Numbered from the stretch's first letter, positions 35,886 through 49,134 are shown. The stretch is DNA of 64,000 bases from Ulota crispa (GCA_963920765.1 OY987248.1:20742539-20806538), one strand, 5' to 3'. Notes: generated by a model from the letters alone, not told the origin. A program made the numbers and translations.

Positions 35886-37282
35886 TGTTGTCAGATACTG
35901 TCAATTGCTTGAAAAAAAGGTTCTAAATTGTTTTCGAGCCACCGATAATTGTCCTTTTCGACCGTCTTTAAGCTGCACCAATGGCTTAAATAATCGACTG
36001 CAGGGACAAGCCAATTTCACATGCTCCAATGAGAACGCTTAACCCTGTTCTTCAGATCCTCCTTGAATCTCCGGATCACAATCCAAGGCTTCAGGGGATG
36101 GCAGCACCAATTCAAGCATAATTGTGCAGCGAACAATGACTTCCAGCCGGGAAAACGCTTGTCTGTGCGAAAATAATTAAACTGTAAAACAAATTAAAGA
36201 TCGCACACTCCAAAATTGCAGCGGAGCTTGACGCGCTGCGTATAAAAAAAAATCTGTGAACAGATCACGGTTGCGAAGGTTGAACGACATTCTCCGTTTC
36301 ACAAATTGCAAACTCTAAAGCACGCCTAAAGTGTTTGCACGCTCCTCATCAACGCACGATACTCTAAAGACACGCCGAAGTGTATGCACGCTCCTCATCA
36401 ACGCACGATATTCCTATAATCTCTTCATTGAGCCAAAAGCTAACCTAGACACCTGTGAACATCCTCAACAAACTTCCTAAAATCGCCTTCCTAAAATGGC
36501 AATCAAACCTGAGACACATCAACTAACTTATCCGGAGAATTGTGCCAATTCTCACATTTTCTACAATTCTTTAACCAAACAAGAAACTTGCACAAACGAG
36601 AAAATTCGCTGCGTCACACAACACTCTCCTCTCCTTAAAACAATCTTCTCACACGATCGCCACTCCACAACTCCGCCATAACTTATTTACTCTCCCTCGC
36701 GACAATATCGCTCCCGAACAAAGCCATATCCCTGCGTTCTCGCACGGCTATAGCGACACAGTAAAGTCAAAAGGTTCTTATACAAAACTTACAGCATGGA
36801 AAAGTTTCATCAACGACGCAGGTGTAGCGCACTCGATTCTTAATAGCAACCGCAGTGTCACTTCTTCACGACGTGTGTGTGAAGTGAACAGTGGCTAACG
36901 ATACGAGAGCTCGGTAAAGGTGCAGTAAAAGACGCGCAAATAAGGGATCCAGCGATACCATTGCCAAGCCACAAATATCAGAAATAGTAACTCCTCCACA
37001 AGGCCAAATTGCCGACGGAGACGCATCAATGCCGCCTTGGATTGTCGTCTTTTTTCGCTCTAGTCTCTACTATAGCGGCCATAGCCACGCCAACTTGGTG
37101 ATGGTGCGCACATTAGCGGATTAGCCTTCCGGATTTAGTTACCCTAACTTATTGGACACTTCTGTTTCGCCATAGCCATGGTCGGTGTCTTCAAATGAAA
37201 TCCCTCGCGGCAAGCAAGTGAAGCAACGTGCCGAACCAAAAGTCTCAAACCCTTCTTCTTGCCTCCCCCGCGCTTTCCTCCT
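35886..37282. promoter_or_regulatory. 5' leader and promoter region of the GDP-sugar transporter
   Basis: CpG-rich relative to the window. It contains a direct duplication of about 50 bp (36311-36410: ACTCTAAAG, CACGC, GCACGCTCCTCATCAACGCA). Exact transcription start and any UTR introns cannot be placed from sequence. Confidence 0.45.
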
Positions 37283-37455
37283 CGCCGCTTATTCGCGCTT
37301 AGTCGCGTTTCCTGGCGTTTACTCGCGTTTAATTGCGTTTACTGGCGTTTACTGGAGTTTAATTGCGTTTACTCGCGTTTAATTGCGCTTACTCGCGTTT
37401 ACTTGCGCTTACCTGCGCTTATTCGCGCTTAATCGCGTTTAGTCGTCGTTAGTTA
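37283..37455. repeat. About 17 copies of a 10-bp GCGYTTAYTC repeat
   Basis: Degenerate units such as TCGCGTTTAC, TTGCGTTTAC, TGGCGTTTAC and TCGCGCTTAA follow one another at a near-constant 10-bp period, about 1.4-1.6 kb upstream of the transporter ATG. Confidence 0.9.
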
Positions 37456-37955
37456 GTCATTACTCACTAATCCAAAAATAGAGAGGGTTAGTGCATGGTG
37501 AGTGTCTCGCAATTTAAGATAAACTACCGGTAAGGTAGGAACACCCATCCGCGTGAGGTCCCCACAACCATCACCTCTGAAACCTTGTAAAATCTGTAGA
37601 AGTGAGTAGATGTAATGACAAGGATATATAACATGTGAACATGAAATTTTAGTGTTGGTTATGGATGCAATAACAATTTTTACTTTAAAAATTCACAACA
37701 TATTCTCATAGTATCCAAATAATACATCCAAAAGTGCAAACTCATTTTTTTTCTGTTGCTAATAAGATCCTATAATTTGCTAGGTGTTTATTAATAATCA
37801 TCAAGTTCAAAACCCTTAAACTCACGCTTATCAGTGTTTCTACCTTAACCCTAATCCAAAAATAAAGAAGTTTAGTGGCGCTTACTCGCGTTTTGTCGTT
37901 GTTAGTCATTAAGGTAGGAGGCTCTAATTTGGAGCAAGCTCTAAAATGAGTACTA

Positions 37956-38566
37956 CAGGTAGTTTACCCTATTGTCATTGGGCCTTAGACAAAAAATTGA
38001 TAAAAAAAATAGCTATAATATATTAAATGACATGTTTATGGTCTCATCTGAAAGATAATCGAGTCAAAGTTTTGTATCAAGTTCCAAATTCCTAAATGAG
38101 TGAAGGATGAGTTAGTTATCAAGGTTTCATTGAGGTAAGGTCAAGGTTTCGCTCAAATTTGAAATTTCCCCATTATCACTTCCTTATCACTTCTTTAGAG
38201 ATTTTCATTGACATACATGATAATATTTTGTCATTTTCCTCTTTGAACTTCTTCTTCCTTTCCTTGACCTATGTGGTCATTTAGAAGTGCTAACTTAGTT
38301 GACAATTTTCATTTATTTTTGGTATTTTGTAATTGACATAGCCATAGCTAAGGCGTTGGGGTAATAAATTGTATATCTAACTAAGATCTTCATAACTAAT
38401 ATGTTATATCATTTGCAAATTTTGATCAAATGGAACAAAAATTGCACCACTAGTAAAGGACTCTAAGACCTTTCTTATAATACTTGTAAATTTGGATTTG
38501 AAACTAAACCCTAAAAGATATGAAAATTTGAAGATAGGAGCGGAGTGATAATAGGGCAAACTACCT
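37956..38566. mobile_element. TIR element, 611 bp
   Basis: Ends CAGGTAGTTTACCCTATT and its near-perfect inverse AATAGGGCAAACTACCTG, flanked by TA on both sides (mariner-type). Interior AT-rich and non-coding. A related GATAAACTACCGGTAAGG lies at about 37519. Confidence 0.7.
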
Positions 38567-40162
38567 GTAAACTACCGATAACCCCATTGTGGACATTTCT
38601 TCTGTTGTGGGCAGTATGAACATGCTTAGTTTAAATTTCAGTCTAACTACTGTGTCTTTCAAATAAATTAGAGAAAGCTAAATTAGAGCCCAATTTCAAA
38701 TATGTTTCATCTGAAATGAAAATCATTTTGACTGTTTAGGGACAAATAATTGCTGCATAAGCTTAGTAAGAAATTAGGTGTTTTGAATGAGAATATTTGT
38801 TTTGGGACACGAGAGACTCCCATTTGGCCACAATGGACAAGCAAAGTGGCTAAGTCAAATTGTCATTAGAATCTATAATGGACATTAGAATTTTTTTTAT
38901 GGGCCATTCACAAGCATTGTCATAAGTACTTTTATCGTGTTAATGAGCCTCCAAGTGTCTAACATGAATCACATGAGCTTTAGTACTTTTGTAATTTTTA
39001 ACAAATGGTGTGATGCATATTTAGATTGAATTTCACCTCTCCCGTACATTGAATGGTTTTTTCTTATTACCATATTTATCTCATGCTTTATGTTGTAGTT
39101 TAACATGTAAAAAAAGAATTTTTTACTAATTGTATCAACGGGGTTATGCCTCCCATGTATCCCCACCATGCCATGCATCCCCCACCATGTCCATGCATCC
39201 CCCACCATGCCCAAAATTTCCATTAAACTTATATTTTATTTTATTTTTAAGTGGACATCCAAATTTTACTTTAGTTAAACTTGTATTCTACTCTATTTTT
39301 TAACCGAACTTGTCTTCTGCCAATCAGGTGGAGGACTACGGCTTTTGACAAAATCGGACCGCATTCAATCATATAAGTAAGACTAGCAATTGTGTACACA
39401 ATGGGGTACTTTACCTTAAAATCAATTTAGAAGTGAGGTTTTTTTCAGTAAAAACATGGCCAGCCTTCATCTTTTCCACGTCCATTACTTTTCTTCAAAT
39501 GGACCTCAAGTGAAGAATTTCTATTTTTGTATTTCTTACAGGAAACATAAATTTACGAGTTCACCGCAGTAAGTTGATTCTGGAAATTTCAATTCATGTT
39601 TCGATTTTAAAACCTTCAATTAGTCTACCTTAATAAAAATGGGGAAGAAACAAACAATTACAAAATGGAGACAAATTTTTACTATTTTTCTTGTTGACAC
39701 ATTCATGAAGCTTTTCCACCTAGTGGTTCATGGAAAGGAAAAAAGGAGATTCTCAAAAAGGGAAGAAAATGTAATTAAAAAAAATTCAAGAAGATTTGTG
39801 TCGCTTTTGAGCAAATTACAGAATTGACCCAAAAAAACCTTGTTAGAGGGTGATTTTGGAATTGGGTTTGTCATGGAAGATCAACCCACGTTTCATCCTA
39901 ACTTACAATAAAGCAACCAAATCTCACTTGTAATCTGTGAGCACTCTAATCTCCAACCTCAAGATTGAATGTCGCAATCGGGATTTGTTAGACTTGTGTT
40001 AAAGGAAGCTAAGGTGTATATGCCCAAGTGGCCTTCCAAGCATTCGAACACTTGGTCTTGATAGATTTAGTTTAACACCTCAAATTTCTAATTACAAACA
40101 TCATCAAAAAAAACTTTGGTTCCTATGTTTTGACAGCAATTTGTCAAATCTAATTTACCACG
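38567..40162. other. AT-rich intergenic
   Basis: Only a short minisatellite is visible: CCATGCATCCCCCACCATG-like units, about three copies at 39150-39212. Confidence 0.5.
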
Positions 40163-40936
40163 TTAACCTTAAAGGACCAAAGAGCCCAATATGGTCAAAT
40201 GAGGTTCTTGGAGGTGTAAAAGCCGACAAAAATGGCATTGCATGCTCAAGTTTTAGTCTGTCACTTAAGTCCAAATGGAGCTAAAAGTCCAACAAAACTT
40301 TTGGATCAACTTGTTGTTCCTTGAAGCCTCTAGATTTTGCACCCAAATATTTGAATTTACTATTTTTAATACTAAAACTATTAATGGGATTGTATATAGG
40401 TATTGTACATTGCATTGTGGATGGAGAAATTTTGGATGGGATGAGTTGGAAGCCCACACTCCCATGTATAGGGGAGAAGGTTGGTGATATGTCACTTTTT
40501 TTTCTCTCGACTGGGTAAGGTTTTTGTAGCTCTAAAGTAGTGAGCCAGCTAAATCCACTTACCTTGAATGACCATAAGTTTTGGAGTTTTTTCCCATTTG
40601 AGGAGTTTTTTTTCCATCAAGTATAGCTAAACACGGTCTCATGGGATCAACCATTAGGTAAATTTTTTTTGAGAAAAAATCACATCAAAGTCCAAAATCC
40701 ATATTGTGAACTGCTACCCAAATTAACAAATATGAGATTCTCAATGGTGGAAACTTTGTAGATTTACTTGGATTTGAAATTAGATGAGCCTTAAACTTTT
40801 GATTTATAATTGGATATAGAATGACCAGTTTGGATTGTGTGAACACTTATTCAACTTTCTAAAAATTGAGGGAATGTGCTAAAGGTTCCATATTGGAAGT
40901 ATGCTAAATTTTCATAACAAGACGCTTAGGGGTTAA
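40163..40936. mobile_element. TTAA-flanked element, 774 bp
   Basis: Left TTAACCTTAAAGGACC, right GACGCTTAGGGGTTAA. Non-coding. Confidence 0.7.
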
Positions 40937-42335
40937 CTAGTTTCCTTTCTTCTTTTCAAAAAGGTTGAGCTTGCTCAATTTGAAGTTATCTTTGCAAAAG
41001 TCACGTCGGTTCAAAGTTTTTACCTCCAAATGGATGGTAAAAATTTCATCCATGGATAACATTTGAGGTTTTTAATCATATTGAGTGTTTATCTTATTAA
41101 TAATAACTGGTCTTGAATTTTTTAACCATACTACTAAGACATCCAAGATTTTCCTATTTTGATGAACTTTTATCTAGTATTGGCCTTTAAAAAAGCCAAA
41201 CTTCATTAGTTCATATTTCCTAAGATTTTTGTCTAAATCCGATGATTTTTAACTTTTTGAAATCCTTGAAATATAAATATGGATCAAATTTTAAGTTTGT
41301 GGGAAATTGATTGATCTTGTGCACTTCATAGAGGAACTTAGATCTTAGTGGTAGATTTTCATCCTTTTGTTTAAATACTAATTCAACTTGCTCATTCTAC
41401 GCTTCATTGTATCATATGTTCAACTTAACCATGGTTTGTCCAAGCACAATTTCATGAACTTGGCGTGTTTGTATTAATCTTTTCTTTCAAAATGGGAAGG
41501 TTAGAACAATACCTTGGGCAATGTTGGCATCATGTTGGGGAGTGGGTTCAAATCCCATTTCCAATCACCCACCTTCAACTCGGCCACGTGATTTTCCACA
41601 AAGTAATTGTATTCATAACCCCAAAAATTGTATTAGGATCCTATTTAATTCCTTGCAACAACTAAAGTACATGTCTAACCAGGGTGGAGGTGGAGGTTTC
41701 CCTTTTTACTTCCACCCCATTACAACTCCATCTCTATTTCTATGTTTAACAGGACTTGTCAACTTTTGGTGGGAGGTGGGAGAAAGACAATTATAGCGAG
41801 ATTAAATCAATTCTAAACCTACTAGGTTTTTAGTAGAAATTTGGCATTGGTTATTTTCTAGGCTTTTTGTTAAGTCCAATAAAACTAAGGAAATATTTCA
41901 TGGATACCCCCAAAGTTTGCAACATTTGCATAGATCGATACCCATGCTTTTTCAGATGCACATGTATCCTTGGACCAAAAAAATTCAAGCATTTGTTTTG
42001 TTATGCATGTTGCTTCCCTTCTTCTTTTATGCATAGGTTGCTTCCTTTTTGTTTCATTACATTCCCTTCTTCACCATTGGTCATGAAAGAAGTACAAGCA
42101 CAACAAAGAAATGCCTGAAAATTATGGTCTAAGGGTATTTGTGCAATTTCTAAAAAAGCAAGCAAACTTTAGGGGTATTTATGAAATTTTTCCTAAATCC
42201 AAAAATAAATATAAATAAACAAAAGAAAAAAGTAACTCTACAATAACCCTTGGCTTGATGGATTTTGCTTTGTCGCCTCTAATTATTAACGTGCTGGCAC
42301 TTTGTTCTCCCGATTTTGCAACTCCCTTGCTCCCC
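40937..42335. other. Intergenic, no gene recognised
   Basis: Short plus-strand ORFs at 41.46-42.1 kb have no recognisable domain. Confidence 0.5.
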
Positions 42336-42583
42336 TTAACCCTTGAGCGCCCCAAGGGCCAAATATGGCCTCTCAATATTTAGCAGTTTGTTGTCTTTGA
42401 CTATCATAATCTTTTGATCCGTGAAATGAAAACTTACCAAGTTTTTCCTATATTTGCGTACCTGAAGCCTTGTGCAATATCAAAAATTAACTCTTCCAAA
42501 TGTTGTTTTTGAACTTGCGGTGCCAAATTGCTTACAAAAAGGTCCAACATGACAAAAATTTGGACTGGATGCTCAGGGGCTAA
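42336..42583. mobile_element. TTAA-flanked MITE, 248 bp
   Basis: Left TTAACCCTTGAGCGCCCC, right GATGCTCAGGGGCTAA (one base off TTAA). Confidence 0.65.
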
Positions 42584-42677
42584 GACATCCTTCCATGTGA
42601 GAATGGTGGCCATAATAACCAGTAAAACTCACCGATAATAAGTCAGATGGGATTCCAAAAAATCACAAACTCCTATA

Positions 42678-42782
42678 GGTGAAGCTCATTGTAGTATAAA
42701 ACTCTGTTTTTTTTTTTTTTTATCAACGTAACCAAAACAACAAATGAATAAAACAGAGTTTTTTACTACAACGAGCTTCACC
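42678..42782. repeat. Hairpin, 105 bp
   Basis: GGTGAAGCTCATTGTAGTA pairs with its near-perfect inverse, separated by poly-T; probably a minimal MITE. Confidence 0.75.
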
Positions 42783-42907
42783 ACTGGCCACCGATCTCAC
42801 ATGCCCTCCATCTCGCAGCTCGCCCGCAGTCCCGTGACTCCCGTCCAGCAAGCTGCTTTGGTACCGCAGCTCCACATCAGTGTGCCGGGAGATTTGAGCT
42901 CCTTAGA

Positions 42908-43174
42908 ACATCATATTCGTTAATCTGGGAAAAAAACAGGGTACCATTTTGTACTCCACCTTAAACCCAAAAAGTTATCTTAAACCAGATTCCAAGGTAT
43001 CAGATTCAATGTGAGCCACTAAGATTTTTTCCCTCACAAATTCCTACTCTCTGGTGAGAACACGTGTACAAAAAAATGCTGCAAGTTAGGTTTTAGGAGA
43101 CCTCCTAAAACTTTCACCTCAAAATTTGAAAGTCCCAAAATGTACTGTTTTTCCCAAATTAACGAATATGGTGT
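42908..43174. mobile_element. MITE, 267 bp, sister of 59175-59428
   Basis: Inverted ends ACATCATATTCGTTAATCTG and its inverse. The interior matches the 59.2-kb copy (CATTTTGTACTCCACCTTAA, GAGCCACTAAGATTTTTTCC, CCCAAAATGTACTG). Confidence 0.8.
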
Positions 43175-43883
43175 TTTAGACAAAAATCCTATATTTCTCA
43201 TTTTCAATTGGTTTTTATATTTGTAGTGCATATATTGACTATTGCTTATATGTTTTCCCTAGTGAAAATTTTCAAAAAATTAATCAGCTTTTAGCCGATT
43301 TTTGTAAATTTTAATCAGTTTTTTTCCCATTTCATTCTGCTGACTTTCTATTGTTTTTCGGCTATCCCCATACATTGCTCCACATGGCCTTGCTCGTTCC
43401 TTAGTTTCGTTAATCGCTGGCACTCTCGAGTCATCAATCGAACTACTCTCGCCAGTGTACTTAGTAAGTTAGTGTGTAAGAAATGGCAAACCTGAGGCAT
43501 GCAATATTGCAATGCAATGCTGGCAATCGTGTTCTAGCACTGGATTGAAAGTATAGAATTATAGCCACGTCGGGAGATTTTGTGTCGCCAGTTTATAGCA
43601 GCACAAGGCATTACGAACATGTGAGCATGCAATGGTGACAATCGTGTACTTGCAAGTGACAGTCGAGAGTGATTGTGGCGCTTTGAAACCGTCCAAGCAC
43701 TGCCACGATCTCACTTCCGAACCTTGCTGCATGTTTCTGCAGGTTTGGAGCTTGGGACGCTTTTCCCCGGTTCTTCTCCGCCCCTTTTCACAGCAGTACA
43801 GTACAGCACTGGTGGACCGGGCCTTTTTTCAACCCCTTCTCCGGTGTCACGCCCAATTCCTTCAAAATCTCCCATACGCTGCA
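43175..43883. other. Intergenic, moderately GC-rich relic
   Basis: 43.4-43.87 kb is richer in GC and repeats GCATGCAAT...GGCAATCGTG twice. Two overlapping plus-strand ORFs (43632-44006) have no recognisable domain and run into the TTAA element, so I do not call them. Confidence 0.4.
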
Positions 43884-44806
43884 TTTACCCCCTCAAGGAC
43901 CAAGCACATTTTTTCTCAAAAAACACTCAAAACTGTCATTTTTAGTGATTTGATCCCAAAAACAGTTTTTTCAAAAAAGTTCAGATCTATCTATAGGATC
44001 TTGTAGTAGACTCATTCAAGAACAACCATGAAAATTTTGTGAAGTTTGACCATACGGATTGAGAGATATGATCATCTGAAGGTAGTTCATAAAGTTTCTT
44101 TTACCCCTACTCAAAATTTTTGGGTGCCTTTGACCACATGTGGTGAATAGTTTTTGCATTGTAGGTGCTAAAGAGATTTGTCCAACATGCCCTAAATCAT
44201 GTTAGGCACATCTTTGCGAGTTTTTGTGACCAATCAAGATATGGAACACACCCTCCATGGCCTTACATTGCAAACATATGCTTGAAATTTGCACTACATT
44301 GAGTTTTTTTTGCCAACCAAGTTTTCTAAAGATATATGAAAGAAAATGAAAATCCAAGTGGTGCATTGGAAGAGTTTAGCTTCATTGACAATCTCGAGAA
44401 ATAAAATTGGAAAAAAAACCATATCTCTAGTAGCTATTGCCATTCAAAGGTTAATGTATTTATCAAATACAACAATGTATTTATCAAGTACAATAATTTA
44501 TTTATTTAATACACTATTGCTTTGGATAGATTCCAATGAAGGGTCATCCCTTCACTGGTTCCACTTGGGAGAAGTCAACAAAAAATGGCATGCCCAAGCT
44601 GCCCCTCCAACTAAAATTCACATGTTTACCCTCATAACTTTTGAACCATAAATTGAAATTCATTTAAATTTGTTCTTTCACGTAACTCTTGCAAAACTCT
44701 ACCTTTAGAGGAAAAACTATAGAAGTTGGTCATGAATTGTAATAGCTTGACCCTGCCCAAAATCCCATTTGTCCCCCAAAGGGACAAATGGTTCCTTGGG
44801 GGTTAA
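43884..44806. mobile_element. TTAA-type element, 923 bp (intact copy)
   Basis: Left TTTACCCCCTCAAGGACC, right CCTTGGGGGTTAA. It aligns with both halves of the interrupted copy at 24338-26759. Non-coding. Confidence 0.8.
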
Positions 44807-44811
44807 CTACA

Positions 44812-45800
44812 TTAAATAGTGCATCTAGATTGCCCCACATGAATTCATTGATGTTTTACCTATGTAAATATTTACCAAGATTACAATAACTTTCATCAAT
44901 AATTATTGTGAAAAATAATGAAGGAAGCAAGCGAAGGTTGGACGCAGCAGAAAGCGCCAAAGTCAAGGTTAAGAGCAAGGAAGTTAGAACTTCAAACAGA
45001 AGCAAGAATTACTATAGCATAAAAAGACTGTTACATGTCTTTTAGAAAAAAGCAATAATTATTGTAGCATATAAAGAGAGTTGCATGTCCCTCTAGGTGG
45101 CCAAAGGTGAGTTATGAGGTAACTTTGCCAAGGTAAGGCAACCTAATTGGTAAGGCAACCTAAATGCACTATTTGGTGTACACTAAATATTGTATTTAGG
45201 TTGCCTTGGATTAACTTATTTACATTTTACATTGTAAATATTTATCAGCACTACAACAATTTTCATCAATAATTATTGTAATAATCAAAATTTAAAGGGC
45301 CTTGCAACAACAACAAAGTTGCCAAAAAAAAACACTAGTGGCATCCAAGTCATAAACCATGTGTCCTAATATCTAGAGAGTTGTATGCTCCTCCAAGTAA
45401 CTAAGCAATGAGCTATGAGGTAAATCTCTAGGATAAGATAACTTAATTGTCGAAACAACCTAAATCCAATATCTTATGTACACTAAATAGTGCATTTAGG
45501 TTGTCCTACATTACTTTGTTGAGATTTTACACTATATAAATGCTTACTAATACTACAAAAACTTTCATCAACATTAATTATTGCAATAAACCAATTTTTA
45601 CAACAATAAGGATTTGGCAACAACAATGACAATAAAAAAGTATAAACAAGCATCATTTGAGCCGTAAAGCACGCGAATTTCTGATATCTAAAGAGTCACT
45701 TGTACCTCCAAGTGGCCGAGCAATGAGTCAAGAGATGACTTTTTAAGGTGAGGCAACCTAAATATGAAGGCAATCTAAATACACTATCTAGTCTAGTTAT
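44812..45800. repeat. Three diverged tandem copies of a 300-370-bp satellite
   Basis: CATCAATAATTATTGT-type blocks occur near 44896, 45269 and 45568, each preceded by TAAATAGTGCATTTAGGTTG-like sequence and followed by GAGTTGCATGTCCCTC/CAAGTGGC and AGGCAACCTAA. Confidence 0.8.
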
Positions 45801-45832
45801 GGACTATTCATGGAAACATGGATTATCTCTAC

Positions 45833-46615
45833 TTAACCCCTAAGCGCCCTAGCGCCCCATATATTGCCTCCTACTATTTTCAATCCCTGTTTGAGGGACT
45901 AGATCTAACTTTTTGGTCCTACTTTACACTACAATTATGAAGGTATTCAAGTTGTTCATGCCAATGGAGTAATGGCAAGGAAAGCCAAATGTTGTACAAG
46001 TGCTACAAGAGATTTGATTGAGTGAAAACATCATATGGGGAGTGGTGGCACCGTACGGGGCGTGCTGGCAAGCATTGTTGTACAGGCTACAACCGGTCAA
46101 TATCCCTTGCAAGCTTCCTTTTGTGTGCTTTGTGGTAGCGGGAAAGTTGTTGCCAAGGGTTCAAGCATGTTCTAGACCCTTATTATGGCAACTGTCACCA
46201 ACTGAGCAAGTCATTGTTTTTTGTGCAATAGCCATTTGAAGCCCTAAAACCTGACATAAAATGAAGTGCAATCTTCAATAATTTACAAGTGTGTCCATTC
46301 ACATCTAATCTTGCTACTCACAAAATTTGAGATGAATCCGGGGCTTATAGAATTTTGTAAAAATCATCAAATAGCAACTACTTACCAAAAAATGAGGTTT
46401 TGACATTGCATGTTGTTTGCTCAAATGTTATAATCTCCCATCTCACGCAATAAATTGTTCTCAAAATTTGCAAACCATTTTCTAAGTCGGTGCTCCACTA
46501 CTTTCAATGGTCATTTTTTGTGGATCATCTGATTGACCAAGATACAATGCATCAAAGTGGTCGGTCTCCAAAAATCTTGATTTTTGTGAAAACGGCATGG
46601 GCGCTCAAGGGTTAA
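45833..46615. mobile_element. TTAA-flanked element, 783 bp
   Basis: Left TTAACCCCTAAGCGCCC, right GGGCGCTCAAGGGTTAA. The ends pair except for two bases. Non-coding. Confidence 0.8.
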
Positions 46616-47907
46616 GGAAACAAAGAGAGATTTCTTGATATTTTGCATATGTTTTGTTCAAAGTTTTGCATGTTTTTCACTACAAAGGAACATTGTCATT
46701 TTGGACATTTTCAATCAATTCGAGTGTGTCCTTCCAGACATTTTTCTAGTCAATTTGGACGTGTCAATCTAGATAATTTCTCTTGTAGTGTTTGATTTGA
46801 ACATGTCTCTCAATGGTTTTGCAAGTATTTTCCTATGTTATGCAAACCATAAAACTTTCTAGGTAGTTGCTTTTGTACTTTGAACAAAGGTGTCTTTATT
46901 TAAACAAGTAAGTCATGCATGCACTTTGTGTTGTTTTTCTCTTATTTTTAAAAATACTATTAAGTGGGAGGATTTGGACTCCATGCCATTTTCTAGAACC
47001 TTGGGTGGAAGTTGAAGCAATAAAGGACATCTCAAATATAGAACATTAAGCACCCTTCAACCATGGTCATCTTCCAAAAGCTTCAAAAAAAAATTGGTAG
47101 AGGTTGAAGCAATAAAGGATGCTCCAAACATAGAAGCTAGAAAACCAACAAAATGTCAAGCACCCCCAATGAAGTATTAAAGATTATCATTGTGATGAAG
47201 GCAATTACTATTCTTGGTTTAGAAAGAGGACCAAAATGATGGTGCATTAGGGTTTCATTGTAGACCAATTGTGAAATATTAATTTTCTGTAAAGTTGAAT
47301 ATTAAATTACCCTTGCATGTCCAAGAGTGGATCTTTGTCCCATTATTGATAGTTAAATTGCAAGATTCCATGTAATATTGTGATGTAATCTCCGCCTACA
47401 TCTCTTCTTGATTTTTTGAGCATTTGTAGGGGTTATAACAAACTGAGGATTCTGTTGAGTTGATAGAAATAGTGGAATCTATTTGTGGTCATGTAGTTTT
47501 GTGTCAAAGATACCAACACCTGTGAAGGTTGATTTCTACTTTCATCTAAGTTTCACACTAACTTTTATTTTGGTATCACGTTTCCTAATTCCAATAAGAG
47601 TGTTCTCGGAAGATTTGGAAGTACTTCACATTGGTGAGTTTAGACTACTCATTTGCAAGGCTTTAACCGGAGATTGAAGTTGTATGTCAGCCAAGAGCAA
47701 ATTTCAATTTTACTCGCATGAATTTTAAAATTTGTAAGTAGTGTCCCCCAATTTTCATGTTACTTCATTCCAAAAGGGGCAGTTTTTTTAATATTCCCAT
47801 TGAAAATTATGTAACTCAATGTAGTGCAGTGACTAAAGTGAACTTTTCTTTGAGTTGGCACTTTCCAACTTGCACAAAGTGCGTGCCAATGTACTAGTAC
47901 ATATATA
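46616..47907. other. AT-rich intergenic
   Basis: A short direct repeat GTTGAAGCAATAAAGGA occurs twice near 47 kb; no gene. Confidence 0.45.
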
Positions 47908-48318
47908 GGGATTGATATGTCTACCACACCCTTTCAGCTATTCTACCACACCCTCAGGGTAAATTTTAGATTTCTACCATCAAATAGTTTAATTTGAGAA
48001 TTTGGAATTCAGATTTGGATTGAGAGACCTTGATTTTGTTTAGAACCATAAAAAAAGGTTGTAATTGAACAACACCCAATGAAAAAGCTTAACTCAGGGG
48101 AAAGGTATTACTTTTACTATTGTTTATAAAAAGGATAAGCTTTTTCATTGGGTGTGGTTCAATTAGAAATTTTTTATGATTCTAGACTAAATTGCAGCCT
48201 CTAAGTCCAAATTTGAATTACAAATTCTCAAATTCAGCTTTTTGATGATGGAAATCTAAAATTTACCCAAGTGGTGGTAGAATAGCTAAAAGGGTGTAGT
48301 AGACTATATATCAATCCC
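47908..48318. mobile_element. Foldback element, 411 bp (family of 21907-22318)
   Basis: Ends GGGATTGATATG and its inverse. The interior matches the 21.9-kb copy in order (GGTAAATTTTAGAT, GAATTYAGATTTGGAT, GAGACCTTG, the central CATTGG...AAGCTT). Flanks ACATATATA and CTATATATA could be a 9-bp duplication with two mismatches. Confidence 0.85.
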
Positions 48319-48345
48319 CTATATATATATATATATATATATAGA
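48319..48345. repeat. TA microsatellite
   Basis: About 11 TA dinucleotides abutting the foldback element. Confidence 0.9.
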
Positions 48346-48479
48346 TATAGAAGTATAGGCACCCGTCAGTCTGACGGGACACAAAATAAAATCAAGCCCA
48401 TTTATGCAAAGCATTTCCTTCGCAAGAAAAGAATTCTTACTTTTTGTTAGCACTCTCCAATTTCAAATTTTACCCAGGT

Positions 48480-48860
48480 ACTAAACATTTTTCTTTGTTT
48501 ACAACACATTCCCTTGCGGTACAGCAATTTTTGTTCTATACCCGTAGAGATTTTTACCCAAGCAATAAAAGGAGCGTCACAACTTTTTGTACAAAAAATT
48601 ATTTTTATTTTCTACCAATACAAATTTTTACCCACATAGTAATTATTCACACAATTTTATTTTATTTTTTACCCACACAATTTTATTTTATTTTTTACCC
48701 ACACAATTTTGTTACATTTTTGTTATTTACCTCACGCAGTTTTTTACACATACAATTTTTTATCCATACTTTTTTTTCTCATGCAAATTTTTGCTTATAC
48801 AAATTTTTACCTATGCAATTTTTTTATCCAACCAAGTTTCTACCCATGCAAGTTTATTTA
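48480..48860. repeat. Degenerate minisatellite of TTTTTACCCAYRCAA units
   Basis: Some 13 to 15 T-rich units of 16-29 bp, each with ACCCAYRCAATTTT or a variant. Two plus-strand ORFs with FYPHNF-like repeats are by-products. Confidence 0.75.
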
Positions 48861-49134
48861 CCCAGCGGTAAAAATATCGCAGTAAAAGGATTGCCAAATT
48901 GATAAATTGTATTTTTTTATATAGATAAATATAATAGATAGATGGTAGGTAATACACGGCAGGTAGGTAAGTGGTGGTAGGTGGTAGGTAGAAAGGATCG
49001 TGTATAAAGGATCATCGTTTTTTTTTATATATATATATAAATAACATGAATGGGCCCCCATATCAACATACATGCACTAACATGAGCCTCTCTTTCATAA
49101 ACTTTGACAAATTTAACCAAGTGTCCCCATAGCT

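Noticed and set aside
43632-44006. 124-codon ORF with RFSPVLLRPFSQQ
   Set aside because: Runs from intergenic relic DNA into the TTAA element, so it cannot be an ancestral gene; no recognisable domain.
46616-47700. Possible LTR retrotransposon (GGGGTTATAACA motif near 47430)
   Set aside because: No paired LTR, primer-binding site, polypurine tract or pol motif could be found.
48444-48902. 152-codon plus-strand ORF with FYPHNF and FLPTQF repeats
   Set aside because: Produced by a T-rich degenerate minisatellite; composition and repeat structure argue against a protein.
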